Source: Peptococcaceae bacterium UBA4997
Lineage (GTDB): Bacteria > Bacillota > Dehalobacteriia > UBA4068 > UBA4997
Assembly: GCA_002398485.1 (NCBI GenBank)
Contig: DGYV01000010.1
Span: 5,017 to 26,739 of the forward strand
Direction of reading: 5' to 3'
Length of the DNA stretch: 21,723 nucleotides
Shown: piece after piece, positions 20,783-21,723 of the stretch
Layout: every line of letters begins with the position of its first letter
Numbering within the stretch: the stretch's first letter is position 1
The notes under the pieces: model-generated
Database searches by the model: none
Told to the model about the DNA's origin: nothing
The model's input: the letters and a program-made list of their open reading frames with translations, nothing else
Translations under genes and position numbers: made by a program

Positions 20783-21723
20783 TGCGTATAAAAATAGGAC
20801 TAGGCTCCTGCGGTATTGCCGCCGGTGCCCGTAAAGCTGAGGAAACCTTGAAAAATGGTATTAGCGAACATAATTTGGATATAGTACTGGAGCAAACAGG
20901 CTGTATAGGCATGTGTTTTGCTGAACCATTGGTAGAAGTTATTGAGGATAATGGTACAAGCTATTTCTACGGCAGAGTGGATGAGAAAAAGGCCAAAGCC
21001 ATAGTAGAAGAACATTTGCTTAAAAATAATGTGGTAAAAGAGGCCCTTATGAGCGATGAAGAGATGACCTTTTTGACCCGTCAACATAGGATAGCCTTAA
21101 GAAATTGCGGTATTATTGACCCCGAAAATATCGAGCAGTATATAGCTAATGGCGGTTATGAAGCTCTTAAAAAAGTTATAAAAGGTATAAACCCCAAGGC
21201 TTTGATAGAAATCATCAAAGTATCTGGTTTGCGTGGCCGCGGCGGTGCAGGTTTTCCTACTTGGTTCAAATGGGATGCTGCTCGTAAATCACAAGGCGAA
21301 ATCAAATATGTTATTTGTAACGCTGATGAAGGTGATCCCGGTGCCTTTATGGATAGGAGCCTTTTGGAAAGCGACCCCCACAGCGTGTTGGAAGGCATGA
21401 TCTTAGCCGCTTATGCTATAGGCAGCAGCCAGGGCGTTATTTATGTGCGCGCCGAATATCCCCTTTCTATCTATCGTTTGGAAATGGCTTTGGCACATGC
21501 TCGTGAGAAAAACTTTTTGGGTAAAAATATTTTAGGCAGTGGCTGGGATTTTGATATTCGCATTAAAGCCGGTGCTGGCGCTTTTGTTTGCGGCGAGGAA
21601 ACCGCTTTGATAGCCTCTTTGGAAGGCGAACGCGGTATGCCCAGGCTGAAACCGCCCTTCCCCGCGGAGCGTGGTTATTGGCAAAAGCCTTCTAATATCA
21701 ATAACGTAGAAACCTATGCCAAT
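20782..21723 (+). CDS. NuoF/HydB-like NADH-binding flavoprotein subunit (3' end outside window)
   Basis: 314 codons are visible and the frame is open to the window edge. Residues 1-85 are a thioredoxin-like domain with C10, C41 and C45 (GSCGIAAGA, TGCIGMCFAEP), the N-terminal addition found in HydB/HndC but not in plain NuoF. Residues 140-314 are the FMN/NADH domain: GLRGRGGAGFPTWFKW (149-164), CNADEGDPGAFMDRSLLE (179-196), GAGAFVCGEETALIASLEGERG and PPFPAERGYW. The SLBB domain and the C-terminal cluster cysteines are missing because of the window end. The start overlaps the NuoE-like stop (TAATG) with GGAGG upstream. The catalytic [FeFe] subunit would be expected next. Confidence 0.93.
   Translation, partial: MRIKIGLGSCGIAAGARKAEETLKNGISEHNLDIVLEQTGCIGMCFAEPLVEVIEDNGTSYFYGRVDEKKAKAIVEEHLLKNNVVKEALMSDEEMTFLTRQHRIALRNCGIIDPENIEQYIANGGYEALKKVIKGINPKALIEIIKVSGLRGRGGAGFPTWFKWDAARKSQGEIKYVICNADEGDPGAFMDRSLLESDPHSVLEGMILAAYAIGSSQGVIYVRAEYPLSIYRLEMALAHAREKNFLGKNILGSGWDFDIRIKAGAGAFVCGEETALIASLEGERGMPRLKPPFPAERGYWQKPSNINNVETYAN

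Overview
The window looks like chromosomal DNA of an AT-rich, anaerobic, Gram-positive-lineage bacterium (Bacillota). The grounds are a complete spoIIIA sporulation operon, efp next to a CD1247-type gene, an Asp23/AmaP/DUF2273 envelope cluster beside nusB, a SigV/RsiV-like ECF pair, and [FeFe]-hydrogenase genes at both ends. The combination suits Clostridia or Negativicutes; I cannot name a genus. Genes start mostly at ATG, with GTG for efp and TTG for nusB, and most have strong GGAGG ribosome binding sites.

Left part (1-5570): a minus-strand operon carries a TM1266-type hydrogenase regulator followed by the maturase hydG, which runs off the window. It is preceded by a leader of about 150 nt that ends in a strong terminator hairpin just before the first ribosome binding site, an attenuator or riboswitch-like layout. 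Divergent from it is a YhaM-type exoribonuclease. Next come an ECF sigma factor and its RsiV-like anti-sigma factor. They converge on a minus-strand MerR regulator with an unusual C-terminal part: a zinc ribbon followed by a degenerate methyltransferase-like fold.

Middle (5570-11720): divergent from the MerR gene lies a YtcJ-type amidohydrolase. Its apparent promoter has a 19-bp spacer and a dyad, the signature of MerR activation, so the two genes probably form one regulatory unit. Then follow a membrane-anchored protein with a SurA-N-like chaperone domain, a PaaI-type thioesterase, an alpha/beta hydrolase, elongation factor P and a Cys/Asp-rich zinc-ribbon protein of the CD1247 type, closed by a strong terminator.

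Right part (11721-21723): a 385-bp gap without a clear gene holds a decayed dispersed repeat and a possible pseudoknot. It precedes spoIIIAA-AB-AC-AD-AE-AF-AG-AH, which build the mother-cell side of the channel to the forespore. A strong sigmaA-type promoter then starts the asp23-amaP-DUF2273 cluster, followed closely by nusB and a TsaD-like paralog. The window ends with two flavin/NADH-module subunits (NuoE-like and NuoF/HydB-like) of a probable NAD-linked, likely electron-bifurcating, hydrogenase; the second is cut by the window edge.

The points most worth following up are the MerR/pseudo-methyltransferase plus amidohydrolase unit and the structured leader of the hydrogenase-maturation operon.
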